Positions 45,427-54,558 of a DNA stretch of 64,000 nt are shown in pieces. The translations under genes and the position numbers were made by a program. The DNA is from Tateyamaria sp. Alg231-49 (GTDB lineage: Bacteria; Pseudomonadota; Alphaproteobacteria; Rhodobacterales; Rhodobacteraceae). The notes under the pieces were generated by a model. That model worked only from the letters and a program-made list of their open reading frames with translations. It was not told where the DNA came from and did not search any database. Each line of letters starts with the position of its first letter. Positions within the stretch are counted from its first letter, which is position 1. The DNA lies in the NCBI RefSeq assembly GCF_900143535.1, contig NZ_FRFA01000004.1:1-64000 (forward strand), written 5' to 3'.

Positions 45427-45887
45427 GCGCTCAGGCACCCGTTTCGGACGTATGGGAATGGCTGGCCGAAGTACCAGACCCGGAAATCCCCGCGATATCC
45501 CTCGTTGATTTGGGCATCATCCGCGATGTGTCATGGCAGGGCGATACGCTGGAGATCACAGTGACACCCACCTATTCCGGTTGCCCCGCCACATCCGTAA
45601 TCAATTTCGAGATCGAAGCGGCGCTACGCCGTAATGGCATCGAAAATGTGTCTCTAAAAAAGCAAATTGCGCCCCCATGGACCACCGATTGGCTGTCAGA
45701 GGACGGGCGCAAGAAACTGGAAGCCTACGGCATCGCACCGCCTCAACCGGCAGGCGGACCACAGAACTGCCCGCATTGCCAGTCCAAGGCGGTTGAGCGG
45801 ATCAGCCAATTTGGCTCGACTCCATGCAAGGCACAGTGGCGCTGCACGGATTGTCTGGAACCCTTTGACTACTTCAAATGCATATGA
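45420..45887 (+). CDS. paaD: Phenylacetate-CoA oxygenase assembly protein PaaD
   Basis: A 155-residue MIP18/DUF59-type protein thought to help insert iron or iron-sulfur centres into the epoxidase. WLAEVPDPEIPAISLVDLGI and VTPTYSGCPATSVI are the DUF59 core; the C-terminus is a four-cysteine zinc-ribbon-like part (CPHC, then CTDC). It overlaps paaC by seven bases and paaE by ten. Confidence 0.93.
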   Translation: MVGAQAPVSDVWEWLAEVPDPEIPAISLVDLGIIRDVSWQGDTLEITVTPTYSGCPATSVINFEIEAALRRNGIENVSLKKQIAPPWTTDWLSEDGRKKLEAYGIAPPQPAGGPQNCPHCQSKAVERISQFGSTPCKAQWRCTDCLEPFDYFKCI

Positions 45888-46948
45888 CCGATTTCCAACC
45901 CCTGACCGTCACCAATATCCATCGCACCATCCGAGATGCCGTAGTGCTGACACTCAAGCCAAAAAACCCGGCTGCCTTTTCCTTTTCCCCAGGACAGTAC
46001 CTGACGTTCAAACAGGATTTTGACGGCACCGAACTTCGGCGCAACTATTCTATATGTGCAGGCCTTGATGACGGCACATTGCAGGTGGGGGTCAAACGCG
46101 TAGATGGCGGCGCATTTTCAACCTTTGCCAATACCGCGCTTAGTGTCGGGGACACCCTGCACGCAATGCCTCCGATGGGCCGGTTTGGAGTGGAAATTGA
46201 TCCCGATAAGGGAAAATCCTATCTTGGCTTTGCGGGTGGATCGGGCATCACACCTATTCTGTCGATCCTGAAAACGATTCTGGCCCGCGAACCTGACAGC
46301 AGTTTTACCCTGATCTATGCCAATCTCGCCGTGCACACGATCATGTTCCGCGATGAACTCGAAGACCTCAAAAACCGCTACATGGAACGGTTCACGCTGA
46401 TCCATGTTCTGGAAACCGGGCAGGACATTGATCTGTTTTCGGGTCGTGTCGATCAGGAAAAATGTGCCGCTATGTTCAAATCGTGGATCGATATCGCATC
46501 GGTCGATACGGCCCTGATCTGCGGTCCTGAGCCGATGATGCTGGCGATTTCTGCCGCGTTAGAGACACATGGACTATCCAAGGATCAGATCAAATTCGAA
46601 CTGTTTGGTGCAAGCCAACAGGGGCGATTGGCGCAACAGGCGATTAAGGACAAAAGCAAAAACGCACCCGACACGCGCGCCAATATCACCATCGACGGCA
46701 CCACCCACCACCTTGAGGTGGCCAAGGATACATCTGTGCTTGAGGCTGCAATTGGGGCCAGCCTTGACCCTCCATTTGCCTGCCGTGCGGGCGTTTGCAG
46801 CACGTGCAAGGCCAAGGTGACGGAAGGGGAATACCAGATGCTGACCAATCACGCCTTGGAAGATTACGAGGTTGAGGCAGGATTTGTCCTGACCTGCCAA
46901 TGCTACCCACTCAGCGACACGCTGACACTCGATTACGATCAGCATTAA
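45878..46948 (+). CDS. paaE: Phenylacetyl-CoA 1,2-epoxidase reductase subunit PaaE
   Basis: A 356-residue NADPH-dependent reductase feeding electrons to PaaA. In order: an FAD domain (RRNYSICAG), an NAD(P) domain (GFAGGSGITPILSILKTIL, CGPEPMM) and a C-terminal plant-type [2Fe-2S] ferredoxin with Cys302, Cys307, Cys310 and Cys340 (CRAGVCSTC ... CQCYP). Domain order and length match PaaE. A second ATG two codons downstream may be the real start. The next gene, paaZ, begins 13 bases on. Confidence 0.95.
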   Translation: MHMTDFQPLTVTNIHRTIRDAVVLTLKPKNPAAFSFSPGQYLTFKQDFDGTELRRNYSICAGLDDGTLQVGVKRVDGGAFSTFANTALSVGDTLHAMPPMGRFGVEIDPDKGKSYLGFAGGSGITPILSILKTILAREPDSSFTLIYANLAVHTIMFRDELEDLKNRYMERFTLIHVLETGQDIDLFSGRVDQEKCAAMFKSWIDIASVDTALICGPEPMMLAISAALETHGLSKDQIKFELFGASQQGRLAQQAIKDKSKNAPDTRANITIDGTTHHLEVAKDTSVLEAAIGASLDPPFACRAGVCSTCKAKVTEGEYQMLTNHALEDYEVEAGFVLTCQCYPLSDTLTLDYDQH

Positions 46949-46961
46949 GGGGGCTCGCACC

Positions 46962-48974
46962 ATGCGTCAGGTTCACAGTTTCGCCGCAGGTCAGTGGATC
47001 GCGCCCAGAGCAGGAGCGCGGCCCATTGAAAGCGCCATTACAGGGGATGTGATTGCTGAGGCCGGGAATGACGCGCTGGACGTGACTGCAATGCGCGGTT
47101 TTGCCCGCGAAACTGGTGCCCCTGCTTTGCACGCAATGACGTTTCATGACCGCGCCCGGATGCTCAAAGCCATCGCGCTACATCTGCGCGAGCATCGTCA
47201 GGTGCTCTACGATCTCAGCTTTGACACCGGTGCGACGCAATCCGATCACCTGTTCGACGTGGATGGCGGCATTGGGACAATGTTGGTGTTTGCCTCAAAA
47301 GGCCGGCGGGAGATGCCGGATGCCCACATCTATCTGGACGGTGCTGTTGAACAACTGGGCCGGTCGGGGCAATTCATGGGGCAACACATATGCACGCCGC
47401 TGCAAGGTGTCGCGGTCCACATCAATGCCTTCAACTTTCCGGTCTGGGGAATGCTGGAAAAGCTTGCGCCAACTCTGCTCGCCGGGATGCCTGCAATTAT
47501 CAAACCCGCAACAGCGACGTCTTATGTGACGGAGGCCTGTGTACGCCTGATCATCGAAAGTGGTCTGTTGCCCGATGGCGCTTTGCAGTTGATCGCGGGG
47601 GGGACAGGCAATCTGCTGGATCAGCTTGATTGTCAGGACGTGGTCACATTTACCGGGTCGGCAGACACCGCAAGCCACCTGCGCGATCATGAAAACCTGC
47701 GCAAAAATGCAGTGAGATTTACGGCCGAACAGGACAGCCTGAACGCCACAGTGCTGGGGCCGGACGCGATCCCCGGCACTCCAGAATTTGACGTGTTCAT
47801 CAAAGAAACCGTGACCGAGATGACGACGAAGGCTGGCCAGAAATGTACAGCCATTCGACGGATCATGGCGCTCGAAGCGCAGGTTGAGGCGGTGATCGAC
47901 GCACTCAGCCAAAAGCTGGCCGGTATCACCGTCGGGGACCCGCGCGACGCGGGCACCCGGATGGGTGCACTGGTGTCTAATGCGCAGAAAATGGATGTTT
48001 TGGCCAAGTCTGACCAACTTGCGACGCAGGCCGAACGCGTTTTTGGCGATCCCGAAAGGTTCAGCATGGCGGACAGTCCGGGCGCCTTTTTGCCCCCTAT
48101 GCTGTTTCATTGCGCGGACCCGGATGCAGCGACCGTGGTGCATGACGTCGAAGCGTTTGGACCTGTGTCCACGGTCATGCCGTACCGCGATGTCAACCAC
48201 GCAGCCGCTTTGCTGAACAAAGGCAAAGGGTCGCTGGTTGCCTCTGTCATCACGCGCGATGTGCACGTCGCGCGTGACCTCACTCTTGCATCAGCCCGGT
48301 TCCATGGACGGCTCTACTTTAACAACCGGGACTCCATGGCAGAGGCGACGGGACACGGCGCACCCTTGCCCCACATGGTTCACGGCGGACCGGGTCGCGC
48401 TGGCGGGGGTGAAGAGCTGGGCGGCGTGCGTGCCGTCAAGCATTACATGCAGCGCACAGCCATTCAGGGCAGCCCGGACATTCTGACCGGCATCACCGGC
48501 CAATGGGTGCCCAGCGCAGCCGAGGCGGTCGAAGACGCCCACCCGTTCACCCGACCCTTTGCAGACCTCAACGTTGGCGACACGCTGCACACACCTGCGC
48601 GTACGATCACCATGGACGACATCGACACTTTCGCCCATTTCACAGGCGACACGTTCTACGCCCACATGGATGAGGAAGCCGCCGCGGCCAATCCGTTCTT
48701 TCCCGGACGGGTGGCGCATGGCTATCTGCTGCTCAGCTTTGCTGCGGGGTTGTTTGTGCAACCTGATCCGGGTCCGGTATTGGCAAATACCGGGCTCGAT
48801 AACTTGCGCTTCATGAAACCGGTACAGGCGGGCGATAGCATTAAGGTGCGCCTCACGGTTAAGGCCAAAACACCCCGTAACGATGACTATGGCGAAGTAC
48901 GCTGGCACGTGACGCTCACCAATCAACTGGATGAAGCCGTGGCAGAATATGAACTGTTAACGATGAATGCGTGA
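46962..48974 (+). CDS. paaZ: Bifunctional oxepin-CoA hydrolase/semialdehyde dehydrogenase PaaZ
   Basis: A 670-residue two-domain enzyme. Residues 1 to about 520 are an aldehyde dehydrogenase (INAFNFPVWGMLEKLAPTLL, FTGSADTASHLRDHE, catalytic Cys in TKAGQKCTAIRR), and about 530-670 form a MaoC-like hydratase (FAHFTGDTFYAHMDEEAAA, RVAHGYLLLSFAAGL). The hydratase opens oxepin-CoA and the dehydrogenase oxidises the reactive semialdehyde before it can cyclise. The usual full length is kept. The end overlaps paaX by eight bases. Confidence 0.95.
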   Translation: MRQVHSFAAGQWIAPRAGARPIESAITGDVIAEAGNDALDVTAMRGFARETGAPALHAMTFHDRARMLKAIALHLREHRQVLYDLSFDTGATQSDHLFDVDGGIGTMLVFASKGRREMPDAHIYLDGAVEQLGRSGQFMGQHICTPLQGVAVHINAFNFPVWGMLEKLAPTLLAGMPAIIKPATATSYVTEACVRLIIESGLLPDGALQLIAGGTGNLLDQLDCQDVVTFTGSADTASHLRDHENLRKNAVRFTAEQDSLNATVLGPDAIPGTPEFDVFIKETVTEMTTKAGQKCTAIRRIMALEAQVEAVIDALSQKLAGITVGDPRDAGTRMGALVSNAQKMDVLAKSDQLATQAERVFGDPERFSMADSPGAFLPPMLFHCADPDAATVVHDVEAFGPVSTVMPYRDVNHAAALLNKGKGSLVASVITRDVHVARDLTLASARFHGRLYFNNRDSMAEATGHGAPLPHMVHGGPGRAGGGEELGGVRAVKHYMQRTAIQGSPDILTGITGQWVPSAAEAVEDAHPFTRPFADLNVGDTLHTPARTITMDDIDTFAHFTGDTFYAHMDEEAAAANPFFPGRVAHGYLLLSFAAGLFVQPDPGPVLANTGLDNLRFMKPVQAGDSIKVRLTVKAKTPRNDDYGEVRWHVTLTNQLDEAVAEYELLTMNA

Positions 48975-49722
48975 ACAGGCCTACACACGGGCTGTCACCG
49001 CCCTGAGTACGCTTGGGCCAATACGCGTTTGGTCCCTGTTAGTGACTGTTTTTGGCGATTTGGCACCGGATTGCTCGCTAGAGGGGCCCACCTTGTCGGC
49101 ACTGATGGACGGGATCGGGATCAAGCCCGAAGCGACACGCGTAGCGTTGCACCGACTGCGGGCTGACGGGTGGATCACCTCGCAGAAACAGGGGCGGATC
49201 AGTCAACACCGCCTGACGCCAAAAGGACGGCAAGACAGCGAAGCCGCGCGGCCCCGGATCTATGGACAAACGGAGACTGCAGGAACGCGTGCGAAGGCGG
49301 TTCTGGTACGCAATGGCGCAGAGGCACTTGACCCGGCCCTTTTCGCCTCAATCGGACCCACCCTGTTTTTGTGTGCACAAGACACGCCCACGCCACCCGA
49401 CGCCATGATCCTTGCGGTCGACGACATTCCGCGCTGGCTCGGAGCTCAGATCGAACCACCCGCTTTGGTGGCCAGCTATGAAGCTCTTTTTGGTGTCCTG
49501 GCCCAGATTGATTCCGAGGTCACAGAACCAATATCACCCCTTGAAACGGCGGTATTGCGGGTAATGATCGTGCACGCCTGGCGTCGCCTTGTACTGAAAC
49601 ACCCCAACCTGCCCCAAAGCGCTCATACACCTGAATGGCGCGGGCATGACTGTCGCGCGCTGGTGACCCAGCTGCTGGGTCGTTTTGAGCGGCCCGCCTT
49701 AGACGAGCTGGACACGCGATAA
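48967..49722 (+). CDS. paaX: Phenylacetic acid degradation operon repressor PaaX
   Basis: A 251-residue PaaX-type regulator. The N-terminal winged helix is seen in LSALMDGIGIKPEATRVALH, RLRADGWITSQKQGRISQHR and LTPKGR; the C-terminal part with WRRLVLKHPNLP resembles the PaaX ligand-response domain. PaaX proteins repress paa genes until phenylacetyl-CoA releases them. Being the last gene of the run it would be autoregulated. No clear operator palindrome is visible before paaJ. Confidence 0.88.
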   Translation: MREQAYTRAVTALSTLGPIRVWSLLVTVFGDLAPDCSLEGPTLSALMDGIGIKPEATRVALHRLRADGWITSQKQGRISQHRLTPKGRQDSEAARPRIYGQTETAGTRAKAVLVRNGAEALDPALFASIGPTLFLCAQDTPTPPDAMILAVDDIPRWLGAQIEPPALVASYEALFGVLAQIDSEVTEPISPLETAVLRVMIVHAWRRLVLKHPNLPQSAHTPEWRGHDCRALVTQLLGRFERPALDELDTR

Positions 49723-49764
49723 ACCGCGCTTTCCCAAGCCCTACACACGCGGTATAGCGGGCCT

Positions 49765-50379
49765 ATGACAAACCATCTCCATATCTCCGACCTGCCTGAT
49801 GACCTTGATCTGGGACCGATCGTGGCCATCGACTGTGAAACCATGGGCCTGCACCCGCATCGCGACCGGTTGTGTGTCGTACAGCTGTCTGGCGGCGACG
49901 GCGACGCACATATTGTGCAGATCAAACTGGGGCAGACAGAGGCGCCGAATCTATGTGCGCTGCTGACGGACCCCGATGTACTCAAACTGTTTCACTTTGG
50001 CCGTTTTGACATCGCCGCGATGCAAAACGCCTTTGGCGCTGTCACGGCACCCGTTTATTGCACCAAGATCGCCAGCCGCCTGATCCGCACCTATACGGAC
50101 CGTCATGGGTTAAAAAATCTGCTGCAAGAACTGCTCGACGTCGACATCTCAAAGCAACAACAATCAAGCGATTGGGGTGCTGACACGCTCAGCAAGGCGC
50201 AGATCGAATATGCCGCCTCGGATGTGTTGTACCTGCACCGCCTACGCGAGGTTCTGAACGAAAGACTGGTGCGCGAAGGACGGATGGAGATGGCGCAGGC
50301 GTGTTTCGACTTCCTGCCCATGCGGTCAAACCTTGACCTTGCCGGGTGGCCTGACACCGACATCTTTGCGCATTCATGA
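49765..50379 (+). CDS. rnd: Ribonuclease D (short form, exonuclease domain only)
   Basis: A 204-residue 3'-5' exonuclease of the DEDD family acting on tRNA precursors and other RNA. AIDCETMGLHPHRDRLCVVQ carries the first Asp and Glu, KLFHFGRFDIAAMQNAFG the second Asp, and QIEYAASDVLYLHRLREVL the last Asp with its Tyr, which fits the DEDDy type. The HRDC domains of the longer enterobacterial enzyme are absent, as usual for alphaproteobacteria. It overlaps kdsD by four bases. Confidence 0.92.
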   Translation: MTNHLHISDLPDDLDLGPIVAIDCETMGLHPHRDRLCVVQLSGGDGDAHIVQIKLGQTEAPNLCALLTDPDVLKLFHFGRFDIAAMQNAFGAVTAPVYCTKIASRLIRTYTDRHGLKNLLQELLDVDISKQQQSSDWGADTLSKAQIEYAASDVLYLHRLREVLNERLVREGRMEMAQACFDFLPMRSNLDLAGWPDTDIFAHS

Positions 50380-51359
50380 GTAGCAATACGCCCTTCATAG
50401 ACACTGCACGTGACGTGATCCGCACCGAAGCGGCCGCACTTGAAACCCTCGCCAATAGCCTTGATTCCAGCTTTCGCGCCGCCATCGACCTGCTGCTGGC
50501 CACAAAGGGGCGGGTGATTGTCACAGGTATCGGCAAGTCGGGCCATATCGCCAACAAGATCGCGGCCACACTGGCCAGCACCGGCACACCCGCGCAATTT
50601 GTGCACCCCGCCGAGGCCAGCCACGGCGATCTGGGGATGGTGACGCGCGATGATGTAGTCCTTGCCATCTCGAACTCGGGCGAGGCGCCAGAACTGGCCA
50701 ATATGATTGCTTACGCTGGGCGCTTTGACATTCCGCTGATCGGGATTACCAAAGCGCCGGGCAGTGCCTTGGGCCGTCAATGCGGCGTGGTTTTGCAACT
50801 CCCAGATATAGGCGAAGCCTGCGGCAGCGGCGTGGTGCCGACATCTTCGACAACAATGACATTGGCAATGGGCGATGCACTGGCCGTGGCCCTGATGAAA
50901 CATCGGTCATTTACAGCCGAACACTTTCGCGACTTCCACCCCGGTGGAAAACTCGGCGCATTGCTGACGCGGGTGTCGGACTTGATGCACAAGGACGACG
51001 CCATACCGCTGGTTCCCGAAGATGCACCCATGCAAGAGGCGTTGATCGAAATCTCCCAAAAAGGGTTTGGCGTTGTCGGTGTGACAGACCCGAAAGGCGC
51101 ATTGACTGGAATCATCACCGACGGTGACCTGCGCCGACATATGAGCAATCAGCTGCTGGACTTGAAGGCGCGGGATGTGATGACCACATCTCCCAAAACG
51201 ATCTCACCAGACCTGTTGGCGCAAGAGGCGGTGGGAATCATGAACGGCAAAGATGGCGAACGCGCGGTGACATGCCTGTTTGTGACCGAAAGAGATCAGG
51301 CAGAACGACCTCTGGGATTGATCCATATTCACGACTGCCTGCGAGTCGGGCTCGGCTAG
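50376..51359 (+). CDS. kdsD: D-arabinose 5-phosphate isomerase
   Basis: A 327-residue KpsF/GutQ-type enzyme that turns ribulose 5-phosphate into arabinose 5-phosphate, the first step toward Kdo. The SIS domain has VTGIGKSGHIANKIAATLAS, ASHGDLGM and SNSGEAPEL, and a PTSSTTMTLAMGDALAVALM stretch. Two CBS domains follow (about 200-327), with GIITDGDLRR. Next to lpt genes it serves lipopolysaccharide; it also feeds KdsB at 62227-63027. Confidence 0.93.
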   Translation: MSSNTPFIDTARDVIRTEAAALETLANSLDSSFRAAIDLLLATKGRVIVTGIGKSGHIANKIAATLASTGTPAQFVHPAEASHGDLGMVTRDDVVLAISNSGEAPELANMIAYAGRFDIPLIGITKAPGSALGRQCGVVLQLPDIGEACGSGVVPTSSTTMTLAMGDALAVALMKHRSFTAEHFRDFHPGGKLGALLTRVSDLMHKDDAIPLVPEDAPMQEALIEISQKGFGVVGVTDPKGALTGIITDGDLRRHMSNQLLDLKARDVMTTSPKTISPDLLAQEAVGIMNGKDGERAVTCLFVTERDQAERPLGLIHIHDCLRVGLG

Positions 51360-51369
51360 GAAAGATGGC

Positions 51370-51966
51370 ATGGACGGCTATTCACGACTGGTCGCATGGC
51401 TCAAGGTGCTGCTGCCGCTGATGGCGCTGCTGTTGTTGTCGACGCTGTTTTTGCTGTCGCGCAATGTCGACCCTGTGACCACATTGCCTTTTGCCACTAC
51501 TGAAATCGATGAAAGGGTGAGTGAACAACAGATCACAAGCCCCTTCTTTTCTGGCACGACCAATGGTGGGGATCGGGTTTCGCTTACGGCGGACACGATG
51601 GCCACGCGCAGTGGGCTCAACAACGAAGCCGTGGACCTTTCCGCGCAGATCGATTTGGTCTCCGGAACGCGGATAATCCTCATGTCCGATCAGGGCCAGT
51701 TTGACATGGAAGAAAATATATCCACGCTTGTGGGGAACGTGGTGATCACGACGTCGTCCGGGTTTAACCTGTCCAGTGAAACGCTGATTGCCGACTTTGA
51801 CTCGCTGTTGTTGGAATCCCCTGGTGCCGTCCAAGGCTTTGCGCCGTTTGGCACGATAGATGCTGGGCAGATGCGCCTGCAACGCGAAGAGGCAGGGCCC
51901 AACGCCCATTTGGTTTTCACAAACGGGGTGAAGCTGATATACACGCCGCAGATAAGAGAAGAGTGA
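51370..51966 (+). CDS. lptC: LPS export protein LptC
   Basis: A 198-residue bitopic protein with one N-terminal membrane helix (about 10-30: KVLLPLMALLLLSTLFLLSR) and a periplasmic beta-jellyroll. It takes lipopolysaccharide from the LptB2FG pump and passes it to LptA. Sequence conservation is low, but LTADTMATRSGLNNEAVDLS and the place between kdsD and lptA fix the call. It precedes lptA by seven bases. Confidence 0.88.
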   Translation: MDGYSRLVAWLKVLLPLMALLLLSTLFLLSRNVDPVTTLPFATTEIDERVSEQQITSPFFSGTTNGGDRVSLTADTMATRSGLNNEAVDLSAQIDLVSGTRIILMSDQGQFDMEENISTLVGNVVITTSSGFNLSSETLIADFDSLLLESPGAVQGFAPFGTIDAGQMRLQREEAGPNAHLVFTNGVKLIYTPQIREE

Positions 51967-51973
51967 CTAATCC

Positions 51974-52462
51974 GTGATATTCCTGCGCACCCTCGCACTG
52001 CTCGCGCTGCTTGGACTTTCGTCGCCAGCGATTGCCCAAGGCACCCAAGTCGCCTTTGGCGCGATCAAACAGGACACGTCAGCTCCGGTCGAAGTGACGG
52101 CTGATGAGTTGAATGTGGATCAAACCACGGGCGAGGCGGTATTTACCGGGAATGTGGTGATTGCTCAGGGCGTTATGCGCCTGTCAGCTGCCCGCGTTCT
52201 CGTGATTTATCGCGAAGAAACGGCAGGCATTCAGCGGATGGAGGCGACAGGCGGCGTGACATTGGTATCAGGCCCAGATGTCGCCGAAGGGCAGCGCGCC
52301 GACTATGATATCGATTCCGGCGTGATCGTCATGACGGGCGACGTCTTGTTGGTGCAGGGACCAAGTGCGCTCAGCGCAGACCGCATGAACATTGATCTGA
52401 ATGGCGGCACAGCGCGGATGCAGGGCCGGGTCAAAACGATTCTTGAGACCGGCGGAAACTAA
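51974..52462 (+). CDS. lptA: LPS transport periplasmic protein LptA
   Basis: A 162-residue periplasmic protein with a signal peptide (cleavage likely after Ala21 in PAIAQ). The OstA-like fold is marked by [20 protein letters not shown] and [18 protein letters not shown], and by [20 protein letters not shown]. It bridges LptC and LptD. Start is GTG at 51974. The stop and the lptB start share one base (TAATG). Confidence 0.92.
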   Translation: MIFLRTLALLALLGLSSPAIAQGTQVAFGAIKQDTSAPVEVTADELNVDQTTGEAVFTGNVVIAQGVMRLSAARVLVIYREETAGIQRMEATGGVTLVSGPDVAEGQRADYDIDSGVIVMTGDVLLVQGPSALSADRMNIDLNGGTARMQGRVKTILETGGN

Positions 52463-53220
52463 TGGCCAAACCAGATTTGAAGTTGGCCCAAGGAACCTCA
52501 GGGCTCAAAATCTCGCATCTGCGGAAATCTTACCGCAAAAAACTGGTGATCCGCGACTTTTCGATGGAAGTGCAGCGGGGCGAGGTCGTCGCGCTGTTGG
52601 GTCCGAATGGCTCTGGCAAAACAACGACCTTTTACGCGGTCGCTGGCCTCGTGACTCCTGAGGGCGGCACTGTCTTGCTGGACGGGGCGGATGTGACAGC
52701 GCTTCCGATGTATCGCCGGGCACAGATGGGCATCGGGTATCTGCCGCAGGAAATGAGCATCTTTCGCGGCCTCAGTGTTCAGGACAATATCTTGTCGATC
52801 CTCGAAATCGTTGAACCAGACCGCCACAAACGACGTGAGCGGTTAGAAGAGTTGCTGAGCGAATTTTCGATCGAACATATGCGGCGCGCGCCCGCTTTGG
52901 CCCTGTCGGGTGGTGAGCGTCGGCGGGTGGAAATCGCACGATCACTGGCCGCTAATCCCAAGTACTTGCTGCTTGATGAACCATTTGCTGGTGTTGACCC
53001 GATCTCTGTTGGCGACATCCGCCACTTGGTGGCCGATCTGAAAAAACGGGGAATCGGGGTTCTAATCACAGATCACAATGTACGCGAAACTCTCGAAATT
53101 GTGGACCGCGCCTATATCCTGCACGATGGGCAGGTGCTGATGTCGGGCACACCCCAAGATGTTGTGCAAAACGAAAATGTACGGCGTGTTTATCTGGGCG
53201 AGAACTTTCGCATTCAGTAG
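52462..53220 (+). CDS. lptB: LPS export ABC transporter ATP-binding protein LptB
   Basis: A 252-residue ATPase of the lipopolysaccharide pump. Walker A GPNGSGKT is at 47-54, the Q-loop reads [20 protein letters not shown] as usual for LptB, the signature is [16 protein letters not shown], and Walker B is [36 protein letters not shown] closes it. LptF and LptG are not in the window. Confidence 0.95.
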   Translation: MAKPDLKLAQGTSGLKISHLRKSYRKKLVIRDFSMEVQRGEVVALLGPNGSGKTTTFYAVAGLVTPEGGTVLLDGADVTALPMYRRAQMGIGYLPQEMSIFRGLSVQDNILSILEIVEPDRHKRRERLEELLSEFSIEHMRRAPALALSGGERRRVEIARSLAANPKYLLLDEPFAGVDPISVGDIRHLVADLKKRGIGVLITDHNVRETLEIVDRAYILHDGQVLMSGTPQDVVQNENVRRVYLGENFRIQ

Positions 53221-53451
53221 GAAATGACGGTGCCTAAGCCTCCACTTTTGATTGACAGGACGGGTGTTTGTGGCGTGCAATGGTGTCATGGCTTTGATGC
53301 TGTTCCTGACTCCCCAAACTTTGACTGCACGCGTTGTGTGCATGGGACGCCATAACAGCACACAGCCCACTCCGTTTAACTGACACCTGTAGGTGGGGCG
53401 CACCAGCGACCCGCCCGTGTTGTCCGTTCGGAGCCAATAAAAGGAGAGACT

Positions 53452-54015
53452 ATGCAGTATCAAATCAGCGGCAGACAGATCGACATCGGAGACGCACTAC
53501 AGACGCATGTGCGGGATGACCTGGGAAGCGTGGTGCAAAAATACGCCGAACGGCCCACAAGCGCACAAGTGATCTTTTCCAAGTCCGCGCACGAGTATGT
53601 ATGCGAAGCCACCGTGCATCTGTCGACCGGCCTGACGGCCCAGGCCAAAGCCCATGCCACTGAAATATATGCAGCATTTGACGCGTGCTCTGCGAAAATG
53701 GAAAAGCAGTTGCGCCGTTACAAGCGCCGCCTCAAGGACCACCACAAGGAGCGGGCACAGCCTGTTGAACTCTCGGGCGCGTCCTCGTATATCCTCGCCT
53801 CTGACTCGGATTCGGAAGAAAATGAACCCGAGAGCCTGCAGCCAATCATCGTGGCCGAGATGGAAACAAACATTCCATCCCTGTCCGTGGGCGAGGCCGT
53901 GATGCAGATGGAATTGGCGGGGGCACCGGTCTTGGTGTTCCGAAACGAAGGCAAAAAGGGACTGAACGTCGTGTACCGTCGTGATGACGGAAACATCGGC
54001 TGGATTGACCCTTAA
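53452..54015 (+). CDS. hpf: Ribosome hibernation promoting factor, long form
   Basis: A 187-residue long HPF. The N-terminal HPF/RaiA domain starts MQYQISGRQIDIGDALQTHV and binds the 30S decoding site; an acidic linker follows (SDSDSEENEPE), then the C-terminal dimer domain (about 130-187; SVGEAVMQMELAGAPVLVFR, GNIGWIDP) that pairs ribosomes into 100S particles in resting cells. An AAAAGGAGAGAC ribosome site lies before the ATG. rpoN, which lies before this gene in many proteobacteria, is absent. The 231 bases upstream hold no gene I can support; the 5-base repeat TGCAC-N7-GTGCA is the only structure noted. Confidence 0.93.
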   Translation: MQYQISGRQIDIGDALQTHVRDDLGSVVQKYAERPTSAQVIFSKSAHEYVCEATVHLSTGLTAQAKAHATEIYAAFDACSAKMEKQLRRYKRRLKDHHKERAQPVELSGASSYILASDSDSEENEPESLQPIIVAEMETNIPSLSVGEAVMQMELAGAPVLVFRNEGKKGLNVVYRRDDGNIGWIDP

Positions 54016-54053
54016 AGGATTGGTTTGCGATGGGCGCTGAGGAGACCAACAAA

Positions 54054-54518
54054 ATGACATTTGGAAGTCTACTGAAACCCGAAGCGGTGAAGGTTGTGAT
54101 GTCTGTCACCTCCAAAAAGCGCCTGTTGCAAGAGCTTGGTGACCTGGTGCACGGCGCTTATGGCGTGCACGCGGGCCTCGTGGCCGAAGCCTTGATGGCC
54201 CGCGAAGCGTTGGGGCCAACTGGCGTTGGTCACGGCGTAGCGCTTCCTCACGCACGCCTTGATGGGATTGACGAGGTGATGGGCGTCTTTGTCCTGCTCG
54301 ACAAGCCCATCGACTTTGATGCTGTGGACCGCCAGCCAGTCGATATTGCATTTGGCCTGTTCGCCCCCGAAGAAGCCGGGGTTGAGCATCTCAAGGCTCT
54401 TGCTCTTGTGTCGCGGACGCTGCGCGATGTCAGCGTGTGTTCCAAGTTGCGCGCGAACCCGGACGCCTCAACGCTCTATGCGATCCTAAACGAATCTAAA
54501 CCCGCCAAAGCTGCCTAA
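54054..54518 (+). CDS. ptsN: PTS IIA-like nitrogen regulatory protein PtsN
   Basis: A 154-residue EIIA(Ntr) protein, a phosphate acceptor in the nitrogen phosphotransfer system that adjusts metabolism and transport. SKKRLLQELGDL, ALMAREALGPTGVGHGVALP and the phosphorylated His66 in LPHARL are family marks, followed by FGLFAPEEAGVEHLKALALV. I prefer the ATG at 54054, which has GAGGAG eight bases upstream and matches the usual N-terminus; an ATG at 54030 in the same frame would add eight residues. Confidence 0.92.
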   Translation: MTFGSLLKPEAVKVVMSVTSKKRLLQELGDLVHGAYGVHAGLVAEALMAREALGPTGVGHGVALPHARLDGIDEVMGVFVLLDKPIDFDAVDRQPVDIAFGLFAPEEAGVEHLKALALVSRTLRDVSVCSKLRANPDASTLYAILNESKPAKAA

Positions 54519-54519
54519 G

Positions 54520-54558
54520 CCGACCATTTTCCGACACGTGTCGTGACCTTCAGGTCGG
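54520..54558. terminator. Nested inverted repeats between convergent genes
   Basis: Between ptsN and the convergent sulfotransferase gene lie CCGACC (54520-54525) and GGTCGG (54553-54558) around the perfect palindrome CGACACGTGTCG (54532-54543) and GACCTTCAGGTC. They may form a bidirectional terminator, though no U-tract of note follows. The repeats reach into the last codons of the sulfotransferase gene. Confidence 0.35.

Noticed and set aside
49723-49753. ACCGCG-N19-CGCGGT repeat after paaX as a terminator
   Set aside because: Only six pairs with a 19-base loop and no U-tract; likely chance at this GC content.
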